NCBI GenBank assembly: GCA_030248195.1 | Contig: JASAND010011123.1 | Location: 29,500-93,499 of the forward strand | Length of the DNA stretch: 64,000 nucleotides | DNA from: Trissonchulus latispiculum | Lineage: Eukaryota; Nematoda; Enoplea; Enoplida; Ironidae | Direction of reading: 5' to 3' | Part shown: piece by piece, positions 63,733 through 64,000 of the stretch | Position numbering within the stretch: position 1 is the stretch's first letter | Layout: each line of letters starts with the position of its first letter | Position numbers and translations under genes: made by a program | Notes under the pieces: generated by a model | Seen by the model: the letters and a program-made list of their open reading frames with translations, nothing else | The model's database searches: none | What the model was told of the DNA's origin: nothing

Positions 63733-64000
63733 ACTGGTACCTCCCGCTAGGATTGAGCCCCAGATTCCCCTCATGTGCCCACTGCCCTGACCAAGAAGAC
63801 ACACTGTCGCATGCCCTACTCAACTGCCCACAATCAGACCGCCCACGCCTGTCCCACTTGGGTCCTAACCCTAGCCTCTTGCGGTCCTCTGGGAAAAGCC
63901 TCGGGAGGTCCTTGGGTTTTCAGAGAATGCGGCCGCCTGTCCTGGAGGTGTCCGGGCCGATTGAATCTGTATTCAGGTGGCTGGAAGCATCAACAACAAC

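Larger units (their letters stand above)
58607..64000 (+). mobile_element. Non-LTR retrotransposon with 2A-PHD-endonuclease-RT-RNase H
   Basis: One reading order covers 58607-59253, 60231-62612 and 62923-63732, with a nested insertion and frameshifts. The window ends in ATCAACAACAAC, which may be its CAA-type 3' tail. It lies antisense in the intron (or upstream part) of the FERM gene. Confidence 0.88.

Overview
The window is from a repeat-rich animal nuclear genome. The evidence is spliceosomal introns with GT/AG borders, a conserved nuclear mitoribosomal protein gene, Ty3/gypsy-type and BEL/Pao LTR-type elements, RNase H-bearing non-LTR elements, and many hAT-, piggyBac- and Mutator-like non-autonomous elements. 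An invertebrate, perhaps an arthropod, fits the element mix, but the sequence does not fix the taxon.

Region 1 (about 0.6-22.7 kb, minus strand) looks like one giant Ty3/gypsy-related retroelement. A single 11.1-kb reading frame (6862-17982) encodes, in order: Gag with a CCHC knuckle, basic linker, signal-like hydrophobic segment, Env-like F-type fusion glycoprotein (furin site plus fusion peptide), membrane anchor, aspartic protease, reverse transcriptase, RNase H, integrase and an OTU-type cysteine protease. Two more minus-strand ORFs follow: a NADAR-domain protein (3671-5038) and a proline-rich protein (1469-2548). Both start just after good splice acceptors. Each is followed by an AATAAA. 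The leader side (20.6-22.4 kb) carries an array of about 19 hairpins, and the trailing side (0.64-1.17 kb) carries tandem repeats that also fold. A motif ACCACAGA recurs in the non-coding parts. No terminal repeats were found.

Region 2 (22.8-26.4 kb) holds an hAT-like MITE, a 5'-truncated non-LTR element with a 14-bp target duplication, and two G/C-tract MITEs with 5-bp target duplications.

Region 3 (26.5-38.2 kb, plus strand) is a complete four-exon host gene for mitochondrial ribosomal protein mS25 (MRPS25, 176 codons). Its introns are packed with nested MITEs.

Region 4 (38.2-52 kb) has a (TA)n tract, a MITE, a full-length but decayed BEL/Pao element (41895-48239, 5-bp target duplication, LTRs about 98% alike), and nested piggyBac-like and fold-back Mutator-like elements.

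Region 5 (52.8-58.2 kb, minus strand) is the 3' end of a host FERM-domain gene: five exons, two possible 3' ends.

Region 6 (58.6-64 kb, plus strand) is a non-LTR element with a 2A peptide and PHD finger upstream of endonuclease, reverse transcriptase and RNase H. A second non-LTR fragment is nested inside its endonuclease with a 17-bp target duplication.
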